This document shows, in pieces, positions 33,690-47,815 of a stretch of DNA of 64,000 nt. This DNA is from Cannabis sativa. Lineage: Eukaryota > Streptophyta > Magnoliopsida > Rosales > Cannabaceae. A program made the translations under genes and the position numbers. The first letter of the stretch is position 1, and each line of letters opens with the position of its first letter. The notes beneath the pieces are model-generated. The model ran no database searches and was not told the DNA's origin. It saw only the letters and a program-made list of their open reading frames with translations. The stretch lies in assembly GCF_029168945.1 (NCBI RefSeq), contig NC_083603.1, positions 11,036,001-11,100,000 on the forward strand, given 5' to 3'.

Positions 33690-36600
33690 TTAAAGTTGCA
33701 AAGAGGAATCACTATCATTTCCATCATTCACCAAGTTTTCATTTTCATCCTGAACAAGTTGAACTAGTAAATCATCGATTTCTTGAGCAATATAATCTTT
33801 ATCAAATTCATTGTTTTCCCTCTCAACATCCATTGGTTGGTTGTTATGTTCAACAATTACATCCGGTTCATCTGATTGCAAAATCAACTCCCCAAGATCA
33901 AACATCAACACAAAATTTGATGAGTTCAAATCATGTACAACATCAACATTTGTCTCATCTTCATTATCATCATTGTCCTAAATTTTTTCGATGGTTATCA
34001 TCTTCAACAACATTCCAATCACGACCTCTAAGTGGATCTTGGAGATATAAAGCTTTTTTTAGCTTGGTTAGGAAGTATGTACGACTCATCGTGATACCAA
34101 AATCCCTGTATATTTATACTATTTATATTATTTTTAGTGATTGTTTTCTTTCTTATTGGAATACTGTTATACCACTTGCATGCAAATAATGTCACTATAT
34201 ATGCACCAATATAAGATATGGTTATTACATTTTCAAGTGTGCCGTAATAATTAAACCCTTCAGTTCCAGCAACACTAACTCCTCTATTTTGTGTGTTTCA
34301 CTTTTCATCTTTTTTTGTCACAATAAATCGAACACCATTCACTATACAACCTTCGTAGAAGGTTGCTAAATAATTTGAGCTGGATGCTAAAGCGATCAAT
34401 TCATCACCATTTTGTAAGGAGTCAAGCTTGTGCAACTCATATATCTTAATACATAAAATGTATTAATATGACATGATTATATATTGTTGAAACAAAAGTT
34501 TAAAATACTCTCATTGTACTTTCTTATGAAACCATGAACAAAATTTTTTTCTATGCAAAATATTGTGGTTACCATTAGAATATTCTTGCCAGGTCTTCTC
34601 CAAATATTTACTGTTAGATGTGATAATGTGAAGGTACGATAGAGAAAGAGAGAAAAGAAAAACTTAATCTGTAAGACAGTTTATCATTGAGAGGTAACAA
34701 ACTTACTCTAAATAAGCTTGTATTTTTGGAGAATTTTGAAGTATGTACCACTCGGCTTTTTCATAAATGTTATGATCAAAAGAGTTTATAATTCCTTTGG
34801 TCAAGGGAAAACATTGAGAATTAAAAAAAAGTAAGAGTGCGAGAGACACTAGGTGCATCTTCATTTTGATCTAGATGATTAAATCTTGTTTCGCACCTTT
34901 TAAAGTACATTGAACAAAAGGTTACTTCCTCATCTGCGACATAACCTTCGGCGATGGACCCTTTAGGACGTGCCTTGTTTCCCACATAATTATTTAACCT
35001 TTTCAGGTACCTCTCAAAAGGTTCATCCACCTCATAAATACCAAGCCACCTGGCATAGTTTCTTCAGGCAAATGTAAAACCAAATGTATCATTATATAAA
35101 AAAAGGTAGGAGGAAAAATCAATTCCATCTTGCGCAATATCAAAATTAGATCCTTTTGAGCATATTTCATATCTTTTACATTTAAAGTTTCCGAACATAA
35201 TTATCTGAAGAAACTACATAGTTGAGTAATAGTAGTTGCGGTATTATTTGGTAGAAATTTACAAACACTGACAGAAAGAACTCATCGCATGATGACACGA
35301 CAATCATGAGACTTTAACGTAAGCATATTTGACTCATTTGCAAAAACTTTTCTGTTTAAATTTGAACAAAAGCCATCGAGAAACTTGATTATTTTAATAA
35401 ATTGACAAAATTGTTGTCTTTTTTCACGATTCAAAACATAAAGAGCATGCAGTTTCAACAACCTTCCGTTCCCATCTTCATAAATCCACAACGATTGCCT
35501 GACACCCATCTTTTTTAAATCATGTCTTGCATTGGTGCTTAGATTTATTATTATATAATATGGTGTCAAGAAGATTGACACACACATTCTTCTCAACATG
35601 CATGACATCTATGTTGTGCTTTTAAAGTGTTTGTGCTCCAATACTCCAGATTGTAGAAAATACTTTTTTTTTCCTCCAATTACCATCTTCCGCAACTTTT
35701 CTACATTTCATGCCCCCAAAATCTTGATGATATCCTAGAATTTGTGGTTCGAGAGCATTGACTTGTTCTTATATCTACTCACAATTAAATCATCTTAGAG
35801 GAGGTCTTCTTTCAACATTTTCATCAAATCGAGTGTCCCTTCATATTTCATGATTACTTGGCAAGAACCTTCTATGACCAACATAAGAGGTCTTCCTGAT
35901 TCCTTGAATGGAAGTTGTGTCTTCATTACAAGTGGGAAAAGCTTTATAACCTTGACCACTATATCCAGAAAAGCTACTATTAAGCTAGAAAATCATTCAT
36001 TGTCTACAAAAGCACTGCACACATTGTAAGTATCATGTTGGTTGAACTATCTCTGGTGGGTACTCTATTATTCAACAACTCCTTTAACTTGTCCACCAAT
36101 GGTCTTAAACATATATCCATGTCTTTACCTGAAGATTTTGAACTAGGAATAAGGACAGTTAGCATAAAATAAATGTCTTTCATACATTACCAAGGTGGGA
36201 GGTTATAATTAGCCAACACCACCGGCCACATACTATATGCAAGACTCATGTTGCCAAATGCATTAAATTCATCAGCAGCTAACCCTAATTGAACATTTCT
36301 TGGATCACTTGCAAACTCAGGATGCTTTGCATCGAAGTCTTTCCAAGCAACACCATTAACCGGGTGTCGCATCATCCCATCATCTTTTGATTTACCAGTA
36401 TGATGCCATATCATGCTCTTCGCTATAATTGTCAATTTATATAATCTTTTGAGTCGAGGTGTCAACGGAAAGGTTTGCATCACTTTGCAAGGAACTTTTT
36501 TCCTTGTGCTGTTCTCAGAAGTAACCCAGCGACTACTTCTACAAGCTGGACAAGACTCCTTAGATGCATTATCATTGAAAATTAAGCAATAGTTGTATTG

Positions 36601-37080
36601 ACAGACATGGACAGACTCGTAAGCCAACTCTAATTTGTTGAATATCTTCCTTGGCTCGTAGTACATTGATGGAATTGCATTTTTCTTCAGAATTGCAAAC
36701 TTTAACAACTTCAGCAATTCCTCAAATATGACGTTAGATGCAATAGCTTTGCTAAAAAGTTGAGAGACGAAATCCAATCACAATTAGGACACAACTCAGC
36801 TTCAATTTCTTTAAATAAGTCATCAAAATATTAGTTTTTGGTTGGTCCCTCTTGTACATCCTCTATTGTCGGAGGAAGGAAGTCTTGCAGAATAGGGATT
36901 AATTTATCCTCTTCATCATCAACAGGATCATCTGGTTCCCTGTTCTCATATCCTTTCACAAAAGCTCGATCAAATACGTGTGCTCTCACATTACCTAATT
37001 TCTTAAACCTATTATTTATACATCTCACACAAGGGCATCTAATTCTTTTATCAAAATCCTTTTATTCTGACGCCATCGCT
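33690..37080 (-). pseudogene. CACTA TNP2 transposase, degenerate
   Basis: Read on the minus strand from about 37080. The N-terminal transposase-associated segment has CPCVRCINNRFKKLGNVRAH (37050-36990). The TNP2 core at 36777-36187 has CPACRSSRW, MIWHHTGKSKDDGMMRHPVN, FASDPRNVQLGLAADEFNAF and ANYNLPPW. A following block is at 35608-35282 (ARHDLKKMGVRQSLWIYEDG). DUF4218-like residues are at 35030-34821 (FERYLKRLNNYVGNKARPKG and SIAEGYVADEEVTFCSMYF). An acidic C-terminal tail lies at about 33929-33690. Stops and frameshifts occur throughout, for example a stop right after NLPPW. It would cut the element at its ends if intact; it is not. Confidence 0.85.
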
Positions 37081-37739
37081 AAAAAAGCTTGTAAACCATT
37101 TCAAAATTCAGGACAACGATGATTTTTAATTTTGGTCCAAGACAATTCCAAAAACCTCAAGTCTCCTTTCCTGTTTAGTTAGTTTGCATGTACAAAATGA
37201 GTAATTGCACAACGTCAACAAATTGACATGTTAAATAGAACCATAACCAAAATGATTTTAAGAACCAACAACTTACCATCTCTGGCATTATTTGAAATTT
37301 TGAAATGACAGTGCTCATAAAATTATTTACTAAGCAAAATAACAGTATCAAAGGGCACCAAAATCAGGGAAAGATTTTTCCACTTTGAACTTCTAAGTGT
37401 ACATGCCATATATAAATTGGTGACTCTTGAGTCTTGTCCACCAAATTTTCAAGTGATAGTAGAATCAAACACTACAACAAAACAGACTTTTTATCCCACT
37501 TTTTACATTTGATAAAATAAAATGTGGGATGAAAACTTTTGATCCCACTTTTATATTTGGAACCTTAAATAAATGTTAGGAACAAGGGCCTTGTTTGGCA
37601 ATCGGACAAAAAAGGGTGTTGGAAAGGAGATTTTTATGCATTTGCCAAACGCAACCTTAGCACTTTCAGTGAGATTTTTTTTTATAGCTACACATATATA
37701 AGGCACATTTAGGTTTAGGGTTTTATTTTATATGTTCTC

Positions 37740-37802
37740 TTGTGCCTCTCTCTCTTTCTCCAGTTTGTAAGCCTCTCTCTCTCACTCCATGTTCTCTCTT
37801 TG

Positions 37803-37858
<56 letters not shown>

Positions 37859-37872
37859 CTCTTTCTTCCTTT

Positions 37873-37912
<40 letters not shown>

Positions 37913-37945
37913 TTTGTTCTCTCGCTCTCTCTCTCTCCATGTTCT
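37740..37945. repeat. (CT)n microsatellite
   Basis: Interrupted CT dinucleotide runs, with unique words such as CCATG between them. Open frames here that encode poly-Ser/Leu or poly-Arg/Glu come from the repeat and are not genes. Confidence 0.95.
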
Positions 37946-39296
37946 CTCTTCCGCCGCATGAAGGACTAGCTTGACCAGTCGCCTTTCTCCGGCCACAGAC
38001 GACCCAACGGAGGGCAAATATGAGCCCCATACCCTCCAAAACCTCCAGGTATTATTTCATCTTGTTCTTATTGTTTTTTGTTGAAACTCTAATTCTCTGT
38101 CATCATTCTAGATCTCTCTCCTTTCTTTTCTCAGGTTGACAAAGCTGATCTGTGGCCATTTGTCGGTCATGGTGCTTCTAGGTTCTTGGCGTTTTGTGGT
38201 GCACGAAGCTTCGTTATTGGTGGTCCTTGACGGGGTTTTATTTTTATGCTGTGAACCCTTGATGATGTATTAATTCGTGTATTTTGATATAAATTTTTGG
38301 AATTTGATTGTAAAAGTTATTTCAAGGAACTAATATAATTTTTTTTGGGTTTATTTTTTTATTATATTTTTGACTTTTAATCCCGGTTATTTCATAAAAA
38401 TCGAGACAAGAAGTCTCTTTGATAGCCATTTTCTAACAAATTCAAAGCAGAGAACCGTTAATCTTGATCTTCGAACCAAATTTTTTTTCACCAACATCGG
38501 AGGGCGTAGTCTCTGCCTTTGGGGTTGAAACAGAGTCTGCAAATTCTGATGTCGAGGAAGATCGGTCAATTGAGTGAAGCTAGCTCTCAGGCAAGGACGT
38601 GCATTGTGGAATGTTGTAGGAGAAGAAACAACAAAGACGGTGTAATCAAAGAACAACTGAGAGAAAGATGAGACTGAGATGAGAAATATGGGTTAGGAAT
38701 TTGAAATTTTACTTTAAAACATTTAGTCATAAAGTAACAGTTGTGACTAAAAAGATATTGGAAAAATAGTAGTTGTGACTAAAAGATGATTATTAGTGAC
38801 AATACAACAAATTAGAAACTAAATGATAATTACACTACTACAAAAAGGGGTTTTTGCGTCGGTCAACACGTGTGGTCAAACTTGTTGACCGACACAAAAG
38901 TCAACCCACACTTTTTGCTTCAGTTATCCTCCGACGCAAATAATTATTAATTAGCATCGGTTATATATCCGACACTAAAACAAAAATCGAAGAAAAATAT
39001 GAAATATAAAAAATTTGTATACACTATTAGCGTCGGTCTACAGCCGACCCAAAAAGTCATTATATACACTATAAGCGTCAGTGCACAACTGAAGCAAAAA
39101 GGCATTAAAAAAATCAGCTATGGGCTTTAACCCATTTTAAAAAAAATCTAACCCTACAATATAAACACTTTTAACCCTAATTTTCTTCTCAGACGTCCCT
39201 CTCTCATCTATCTCTCTCTCTAACCTAATTTCCTCTCTTCACCCATCATCACCTTCATCTTCTTCCTTTCTTCTTAACCCAACCCAAAGCATGAAC

Positions 39297-41143
39297 TATT
39301 GGGAATATTTTACCAGGATCTAGATTTACTAACAAGTATGTTGATTAACATCCTAAATATGAATATCTCTAAAATAATGAAAATAAACACATAAGGGTTT
39401 AATAAAACCTTACATTGATTGCAGTGGAATATAACGACTCCTTCCGTTCAAGATCTCTAGCTCTTGATTCCTTTCTGTAGCAAAGCATTATCAAGATCTG
39501 AACCTAGATCTCTTTCTCTCCTTCGGGTTTGGTTACCACCGTCTTATACTCACTATGATTGAGTTCTTGACTTGCAATGTGTGGGCATGACACTCTTTCA
39601 CTCAAGGTTCGAATATGGTGAAGAACAATGAAGGAGGCTGAAATCACTAAGGAAGGAACTCTCTCATCTTGGTTGAAGGCAATAGTTAAATTGATAAGAG
39701 AATAAGATGAGAGTACCATATTCCTTTTATAGTGTTTCAACTAGGGCTTAGGGTTAAATTATATGGATTAAAAAAGAATAAAATATTGGGCAAAAATCTA
39801 CTTATGGCCGTACAAAATAATGGACCAACTTCTAGTTAGATTTTTTCCACTTTATTTCAACCAATTATTCTTCTTTTCAATAATACCATATTGTCCAATT
39901 CAATCTTATAAATGCCAAAAATATTTATTTAATAATTATAATTAATTACTAAATAAAATTATCATTTATGTAATTTATTAATTAGACCATACAAAGTCTC
40001 TTAATTAACAAATTGACCCCAAAACCTCTTTTCTTCACAATTAAGCCCTTGCTTAGTGAGAATTCATAAATAAGACATAGTCTAATTTTAAAATTATAAC
40101 TGATTAATTAAAATCAATTAACTGAGTCTACAATGAGTATTGTCTCAACTAGCAAGGGGACCATGAGCCTATATAACCGAGCTTTCAATAAGTAGATCTA
40201 GAATTCACCAAGTAAATTCTCAACTTATTAATTCCGCCTTGCGCCACTATAGATTTGGAACTGAATACACTCTCAATTATATAGAACGCTCTATATGTAC
40301 CACGATATAAATACGTTATGATTATCCATTGTAACAATCTTAATAGTTAAAAATTCTCTATAGATGATTTACACTGAATAGGGACAAATTTATCGTTCTA
40401 CCCTTCAATGTATTTTATCCTTAAAACACTTAGCAACCTATAAATGATACTTCAGTAAACTAATATAATTACTGAAATGAGGCCTCAATCATTTATCTCT
40501 ATTCAGCCAAGCTCAAAGGAAATCATCGTTTCACTTCCAAATACTTATAGAAGCTATAGATTCTATATCTATGATCAGCGCTCCCACTCAATTGAACTAC
40601 CATGTCCTTAATCTAACAAACAAATTGAAGAACATAAATAATACAACTAAGTTGAACCTAACCATATCACGATTAAGATCTATAGACCTAAGATCAACCA
40701 TTGATATTGACTTAGAAAGATATAACGGTAAGTTTATGATATCTTATCCAAGATCAATATCGATCCCTTCCAAAGTATACTCCATACATCCGATACTAAT
40801 AAACTTTGGCAATGCCTTGGAAAGGACATTACACTTATCCAAGGTGTAAGTATACCTTATCGTTGATTATTATGCCAGTCTAAATCCAGTGAACTGACAA
40901 ATTATGGGAATTAAACTTTTGAACATATAATCATAATTACATTCCACTATGCTGACGATACTATAATCATGAACAAATATATACATATTTATATATGTTC
41001 TAGACTTAATAGAATTTATACATTAAACATAATCATGAAATAAATTATGTGAACCATGCAACATAAAAGCGATTTCAGATATTTATTAATTAGTTAATCT
41101 GATTATATTGAAATGGGTTTTATTTAGGGTACAAAACCCAACA
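39297..41143 (-). mobile_element. Solo copia LTR inserted in the CACTA element
   Basis: 1847 bases with the 5-base duplication TGAAC at 39292-39296 and 41144-41148. On the minus strand it starts TGTTGGGTTTTGTACCC and ends ATTCCCAATA (canonical CA changed to TA). No internal region remains, so the two LTRs of the original element recombined. It is the same family as the split LTR at 1-912 and 4581-5292. Confidence 0.88.
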
Positions 41144-41238
41144 TGAACCTCTCAAACTTTAACTATCTCTTTCTCATTTTTTTTGCAGGTGGCGTTGGAG
41201 CTCATCATCGGCCATCATGGAGACCATCTTCGCCGCCC

Positions 41239-41351
<113 letters not shown>

Positions 41352-42875
41352 AAAATGGAATTTTCAATGGTAAGATTCATTATTTTTTTCTCGTTCCCCG
41401 TCTCACGCGCCTAGCTCCATGGTTTCTCTCTTTCTCGCTAATGTTCTCTCTCTCTTTCTCTCTAATTTTTTTTACGGGTAGTGGTGGTGGTCCGGTTGGA
41501 TGGTGGTGGTTCGATGTGCTTTTGGTGGTACGATGGGTTGCTGTGGTGGCGGTATTTGTTTTTGTTGTTGTTGGGTTGTTGTGGTGGTCCGAAGGGTTGT
41601 GGTAATCTGAAAGTTTATGCTTTATTTTTATTTTTTATTCTTTTGCTTCGGTTCATAACCGAAGCAAAAAAACTAATTTGCGTCAAGGCTTTACTATTTT
41701 CTTCGGTTATAAACTGAAGCAAAAATCTTTTAGTCTGTTACTAAGTGAAGCAAAAAATAAGACTATTTGCGTCTACAGTTATAGCGTCAGTTACACAAAC
41801 TTACGAAAATTCTTTATATGTCCCTTAAAAACTGAAGCAAAAGGCCATTTTTATATTAGTGTTAGTCACACATTTTAGTCATAAAGATTTTTAATTATAA
41901 CTGAATGTATTTTTAGTCACAACATTTAGTTGTAACCTTTTCCCAATTTAAAATTTTAAAAATTTAAAATTTGTCACAAATAATTAGTTATGATTAAAAT
42001 ATTATTTGTCATAAGTTGTGACCAAATAATACACTTAGTCACGAATTATTTTTACTGTGATTAAAAGTCAAATTTTTTGTAGTGTCGGTAGTATTTCTGG
42101 AGTAAGTCATAGATCACATCAATTTATAAGACTTGAACTAGTATATATCCTTATGATTTTATTATTTTATTATTTTTGATTTTAATACTCTATTTATTTG
42201 TGTTTTAATTTTTGATACTTGTGTTTGAATTGTTGATCTTGTTATTAAAAATTATTTATTGATTAAGTTTTTGTTAATTTGATTCTCCTATAATTTCCCA
42301 CATATATATAAGCTTCAAGATTATGAAGATCTCTTCGGACCAATATATATATATATATACTAGCAAAAAATTACGTGCGAGGCACGTATACTAAATTTTA
42401 TGCTAGGTTTTTTCTATGTTATTTGAAAGTGAGACTATTATTGAATACTAATGGCACGTTTACTAAAGCGTAATCGTTATCGGAATAAATTAATGGGAGA
42501 AATGAAAGGGAATAAAATGTTATGAAATCAAAATAATTATTTTAACATGTTGTTTACTAAACTGTCCGGAAACGGAATCGGAATCACTTTATTTTGTTTA
42601 CATCAATAAGGAAAGGTAATCGGAATGCTTTAAGTTGACCATATTACCCTTAATATAATTTTTTTTTTATTTATTAAATAAATTAATTTATATAATAATA
42701 AATAAATTCATAAATGATTACATAAAAAAATTAACATAATACTGCTAAAAAAAGTATCCTCATATTATTCAATTAAACAATATCTGATCAAACCATAAAT
42801 AAAATCTCCACATGAAAATATTCTAATGTGAAACATAAAGATAAACAAAATCCCAAATATCTAGCAATTATAAAA

Positions 42876-43921
42876 TTATGCATCATTTTGCAACATATTC
42901 AGGATATATAGCAGTTTCATCTCATCTGATATTGCATAAAACACTCGCATCAATGGAGGTTCTTTAGCCAATATGTTGGTTGCTTGAATACACTGCATTG
43001 GAGTTAGGCCATTAATCTTGCTTATTTCTGTGAATAAATTGGTTTGCATCTCAGCTACATCCTTATCAGATATTGCATCAATTAATCCTTGAAACTTCGG
43101 GACAATATTAGATATAGAATCTGCTAAGGCACCAACATTTGTAGAAATTTCATCCATAACCTTAGTTTTTTTATTCTTACCACGTTGTTGGTTACTAGTA
43201 GTACTCTCAGTAGATCTACGACGCATATTAGTTGGTTGTTGAGTATGTGAGACACCATCAAATTCATCTATTTCTTCATCATCCTCACCGCCATCTATAT
43301 TATCATCAACTCCAAATTCTACACCAGTTGCATCATTTTGGCGTATTTCTTCTTCATCATCATCAGCATTACCAGCATTTGTCCCAGTAGCTCGATCTCA
43401 TCCATATATTTCTGCTAGCTTGTTGTAATAAGGAAATGGTTTCCCATATAATCCACTTGCATCTTTTCGTTTCTGTACATTCACAAAAACACATATAATA
43501 AGTCCATGTTGTTGTAAATATAAATATATATATATAAATACTTGTATTATAAAAATTACTTTATATTTACCTTCACATACTCATCAAATGCACTTTTCTC
43601 ACACAATAATAAAGAATGTTCATTGTCCCAACTAAAACCACTTAAAGATAATAATTCTGCCAAGCAAGAATACTTCCCCTTCAAATTTTTAATACGAGAT
43701 TCAATATGAGGTGAGGCCTTCAACTTCGAGCCTGGTAATTTTTCCTCTAACATAATATCCATTTGTTGCAAATATCCATTCTTAAATCCAGAATCAGCTC
43801 GCCATGTTGAATTTTGACTCAACTCTAGAAGACATTCAATCAATACACTGTTTTGTGTTGGTGTCCAATAATGTTTATTTTTACCTCTCCCTCTTTGATC
43901 TGCATTAGAGCTTGAACTCAT
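42876..43921 (-). pseudogene. Harbinger Myb/SANT-like protein with one nonsense codon
   Basis: Exon 1 (43921 to about 43571) starts MSSSSNADQRGRGKNKHYWT. It has a Myb/SANT-like DNA-binding domain (Myb_DNA-bind_3 type: YWTPTQNSVLIECLLELSQN) and ends at a donor, YVK/GTAAAT. An acceptor near 43474 joins to KRKDASGLYGKPFPYYNKLA, giving a second exon that runs to 42876 through an acidic linker and ends LLYILNMLQNDA. In-frame TGA at 43398-43400, just after AEIYG, is the only disabling change I see. In active Harbinger systems this partner moves the transposase into the nucleus and binds the ends. A single readthrough or correction would give a full product. Confidence 0.75.
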
Positions 43922-44151
43922 CCTATATATTCATATAATTTTTTTTAATATTAATAAAAAAGTATAAATTTGAAACTTGAAAGAACACATAAATTAATAC
44001 TTTGAAAATTAAACACAAAAAATTTGAACAAAAGTAAACATATATATCAAATAAATATAGACATCTGTTCTTATTACATCAAATCATAATTGAAAAATGC
44101 TCCAAAAAAAAAATACTAAAGTAGTAAAGGTTAACAACATATATAGTTTAA

Positions 44152-45531
44152 TCATCTAGTTCCCTGCCATGTATTCCACATTTCTTCTGCCAAATTTTGT
44201 CTCCAAGTAGTCCATAAATCTGAAGACTCGATACTATTAATATAATTATTATCTGTTGTGGGGTGATTTCTTTGTACACTATTCATCTCATTTTCTACTG
44301 GATCTATGCTCATTTCTCTTCTAATAAAATTATGTAGCATGCAACAAACAGATATTATACGCCGTTGTGTATTCATGTCATAAACAGATGGACTTCTGAG
44401 AATAGCCCATCGCATTTTCAACAATCCAAAACAACGCTCAATAACATTCCTAGCACTTGAGTGCTTCATATTAAAGAACTCTTCTGCTGTGTTTGGAAGG
44501 TGTCCATCATTCCAATCATTAAGATGATATCGTGTTCCTCTAAAAGGTGCAAGAAAACCTTGACCATTGGTATATCCAGCATCAACTAAATAATAATAAC
44601 CTATCAAACATAATAAATAAATGATGTTATAATTGAATGGAAAACTATATATATTGGTAGTCTAATCTCAAACACTGATAAGTTTTTTATAATTAACTTT
44701 ACCATTAATTAGGGACTCTCAAACCATTTCTCCTAGCTAAAGCATCTCTTAATACACGCCCATCGTGTGCTGAACCTTCCCAGCCTGGTAGAACATATAT
44801 AAATTGCATGTCTTGTGAACAAACTCCTAAAACGTTAGTTGCAATCTCTCCTTTTCTTGTTCTATACCTTGGTTTGTCAGCTTCAGGTACACGCACTATT
44901 ATATATGTTCCATCTAATGCTCCCAGACAATTCTACACCAAATTAATTATACTTATTAAAATTATTTAAAGTTAACAATTACTAACTATAATTTTAAATC
45001 CTCAATTCATACCTTAAACCACTTCCACCTTGGATCAATTGAGGTCGCTAATATTGGCTCAGGTGTTCTCCAAAATTCTTTTTGGCAGCGAATCATTGCT
45101 TTTAAACACTCATGAAAGTATTTGCTTATGGTTTTTCCTGATCTTTTGAAACTAAAACCAACAACTCGGTTCTTATGGTGGTGTGCTAAGATATATAGGA
45201 ACATTGCTACCATCTCTTCGATAGAGACATTTCGTGTCTTTCTTAAATTTCCCCTAGTACTGAGTATGTGACATAACCTTTGAAATGTTTGTCTATCCAT
45301 TCTTAATTGTGAAACACAATTGACATCACTTGCATACACTAAATCATGTAAGTTTTCTAACTGTTTGTAGACTCTCATTATAGATAATGGCCGATTGAGA
45401 CGTCTTTTAGAATTTATCAATGCATAAGCACTCACAATAGCACACACTGCTAAAATAATATCTAAGATTACAATTAAATTCTGCACTACAATAATTATTT
45501 TTTGCTTTCTTGCTAAACTTAAACGAGCCAT
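44152..45531 (-). CDS. Harbinger transposase (HARBI1-like DDE nuclease)
   Basis: Three blocks. Exon 1 (45531-45013) has the helix-turn-helix-like N-terminal part ([38 protein letters not shown]) and ends DPRWKWFK at a donor, AAG/GTATGA. Exon 2 (44932 to about 44712) starts [10 protein letters not shown], which holds the first catalytic Asp, and includes [13 protein letters not shown] with the second. Exon 3 (about 44600-44152) has [20 protein letters not shown] and [14 protein letters not shown] with the catalytic Glu. The exon 1/2 splice keeps frame exactly. The exon 2/3 junction is unclear: an in-frame TAA follows RVPN, and a donor at AATG/GTTTGA would bypass it but drop four usual residues. 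The DDE triad is complete, so this gene may be functional or only slightly damaged. Confidence 0.82.
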
Positions 45532-46969
45532 TGGTCTACAAAAAAAAAAAAAAAAAAAAAAAACAAAGTAAAAAAAAACAATTAAGAAACTAAATTATAT
45601 GACAATATTGACATGACGAATAATATTTTTTCAATTATATATACATATAATCCGTAAACATATATATACATATAGCATATCTTTAATTCAGTGACTAATT
45701 ATAACTATGTATATATATGATTCTTAAATTATACATATATTATATTATAAAGAAAAGGCTTTCCTTTTAAAAATAATAATATATATACTCTAATAATCAT
45801 AAGAGAGTGGCATCTAAAGAATGTTAAAAGTAAATTATATTTTATTTTTGTTATTGAAAATAAATATTGATATGTTTTGAGTTTGTTGAATTTATTTGTG
45901 TATGTTTTAATATGGTAATTTAGATTGTATAATTATTTTATTAAAGGTACTATATATGTTTCTAAAGAAAATAAGAACAGATTATTTGTGTTGGTTTTTT
46001 TTTTATTGAAGCTTTTCATTGGATTTAAGTTTTATTATGTTTTTTTTTGTAGCAAAGTTTTATTATGTTATTGTGTTTTTGACTAGAATTTGTTTGGTAA
46101 TTTACGCAGTGTAATTGTGTTTTCTGAGAATTTGTTATGCTACACCAAGCTTCTACCAGTTTTCAAAGGCATATATGTATCTTTAAAAAAAAAAAAAAGA
46201 ACCACATATATGTATATATATGGGTAAATAGAGAAGACCTATATATATAGGTCATGAAATATATATATATTATGAAATATATGACAAGCGTGAGAAGTTG
46301 TGAGAATAATAGATTATGACTTTTCAATTATACATAAATAATATAAAATATAATAAATAATATAAAAATTAAAATTAAATATGATGATGGTGATTGAGTT
46401 GGACTATTCAATTGTACCAAAATATATATCTCAATGTCAGATTTATATTATAGAAGATGTTTTTCAATTAAAATAATAATAAAACATGATAACAAACATA
46501 AACCATCAATATATGCATCATACATGCATCATCAAAAATTATATATATATATATATAATGAATGATAAAGAATTAAAACTCACCTTGATGTTGATATGTG
46601 GTTGTTCCTCTCTCAGAAAAAAAGAAGAAGAAGAAAATAGCTGCTGCAAAAAAAGAAACGAAAGAGAGAATAGAAAAGTAGTTTGTTTAGGGTTTAGGGT
46701 ATATAATATATATATAATAGGGTATATAATATTTGGTGGCAAAAGTGTCTTTTTGTTTTTAATAATAAAAAATAAATAAAAAACTAAAAAATAGCATTAC
46801 CCGTAATGGTTTATACCTGAAGAAATTGGGAGGAAAACTTCTCCCATTCTTTTCTCCTAATTTTATGCCTTTCCCTTAGAGTATTCCAACCATTAAATAA
46901 AGTAAACAAATGAAAAGGAGTGATTACCATACCTATCACTCCCAATCCTGATTAGTAAACATGCCATAA

Positions 46970-47797
46970 ATGCAATATATTAGTGTTTAAGAAAGCTTAA
47001 TGATTTAAATATGTTCTTAAGTTAATCCAAAAATAAACTAAAAATTGATGTTCCAATACTTAAAGAAACATTACTTAAATGGGAGTAAGATAAAAAGAAA
47101 ATTAAAAATCAATCTCTAAATTGTTGATAATTGAAGATAGCATTAGTATAAAAATTGTAGATAAGAAAACTAATGATAGTCATTGGTAGATTTCAATCTT
47201 CATTTTCTTTGATAGAGACAATAGTGTAATTTTTGTATTTTGCACTTTTCATTCTAGCCAGGTCCGCATATATCTGGATTATCCATTTTTCTTTGATAAA
47301 TTGAATATGGTAGTGTCGACAAAGCGGCGGTGTTCCTACAAACAGTGATGTATTTTCATGTAAGATGATTAGACATGGTGTGCATAATTTATTTAATTAA
47401 AAAATTAACTTATGAAAGGCATGTAAAACTATTTAATTTTTTAAAACTACACCTCTGCAGTATATTTCATTAGACTAAATAAATGTGAACTCTATAATCA
47501 GTTCACATTTATTGATTCACTACATATTTTGTTTTATAATTAATTAATTGTTAATAATTTTTTTTTTCTGTATCTCTAGAATTTCTATTTCTTTTATTAA
47601 TGTGAAACTTTAGCCTTAATTAGTTCCCATCTAACCCAATAAAATTAAGCCAGATCTACTTCTCACTTCCCTTTTATTATATTTTAATTGATGTTTCTTT
47701 ACGTGATTCTTTATCTATTCTCTATATATTTTTCTAGATATTTAGTCATTGTTATTATTAATGATTTAAAATTGAATTATTGATCTTAGATATTAAT
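46970..47797. other. AT-rich spacer left of the MADS array
   Basis: No gene is seen. It continues the sequence interrupted by the Harbinger element and ends where the 2.2 kb repeat begins (tgatgatcaacattattatt). Confidence 0.45.
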
Positions 47798-47815
47798 TGA
47801 TGATCAACATTATTA

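Larger units (their letters stand above)
31282..37469 (-). mobile_element. Degenerate CACTA (En/Spm) transposon
   Basis: The left terminus is CACTACAACATTATTG at 31282. It is followed by a subterminal region with repeats of TATTAGCGG/CCGCTAATA in both directions (31300-31500), typical of CACTA ends. The interior encodes a TNP2-type transposase and a second En/Spm-type protein on the minus strand, both broken. I cannot find a matching right terminus; the element is probably cut by the next CACTA-type sequence near 37470, so the right coordinate is a limit, not a defined end. Confidence 0.65.
42452..46966 (-). mobile_element. PIF/Harbinger transposon, nearly intact
   Basis: The ends are TGGCACGTTTACTAA at left and, reversed, TGGCATGTTTACTAA at right. 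They are flanked by TAA at 42449-42451 and 46967-46969, the 3-base TWA duplication typical of this superfamily. It carries both expected genes on the minus strand: a HARBI1-like transposase and a Myb/SANT-like DNA-binding protein. The total is 4515 bases. Confidence 0.9.

Noticed and set aside
37580..37665. A small MITE (TGTTTGGCAA...TTTGCCAAAC)
   Set aside because: The inverted match is only about 10 bases over 80 bases with no target duplication; too weak to list.
37715..38039. Open frames rich in Ser/Leu or Arg/Glu
   Set aside because: They are translations of the CT microsatellite in different frames; the same applies at 41174-41414.
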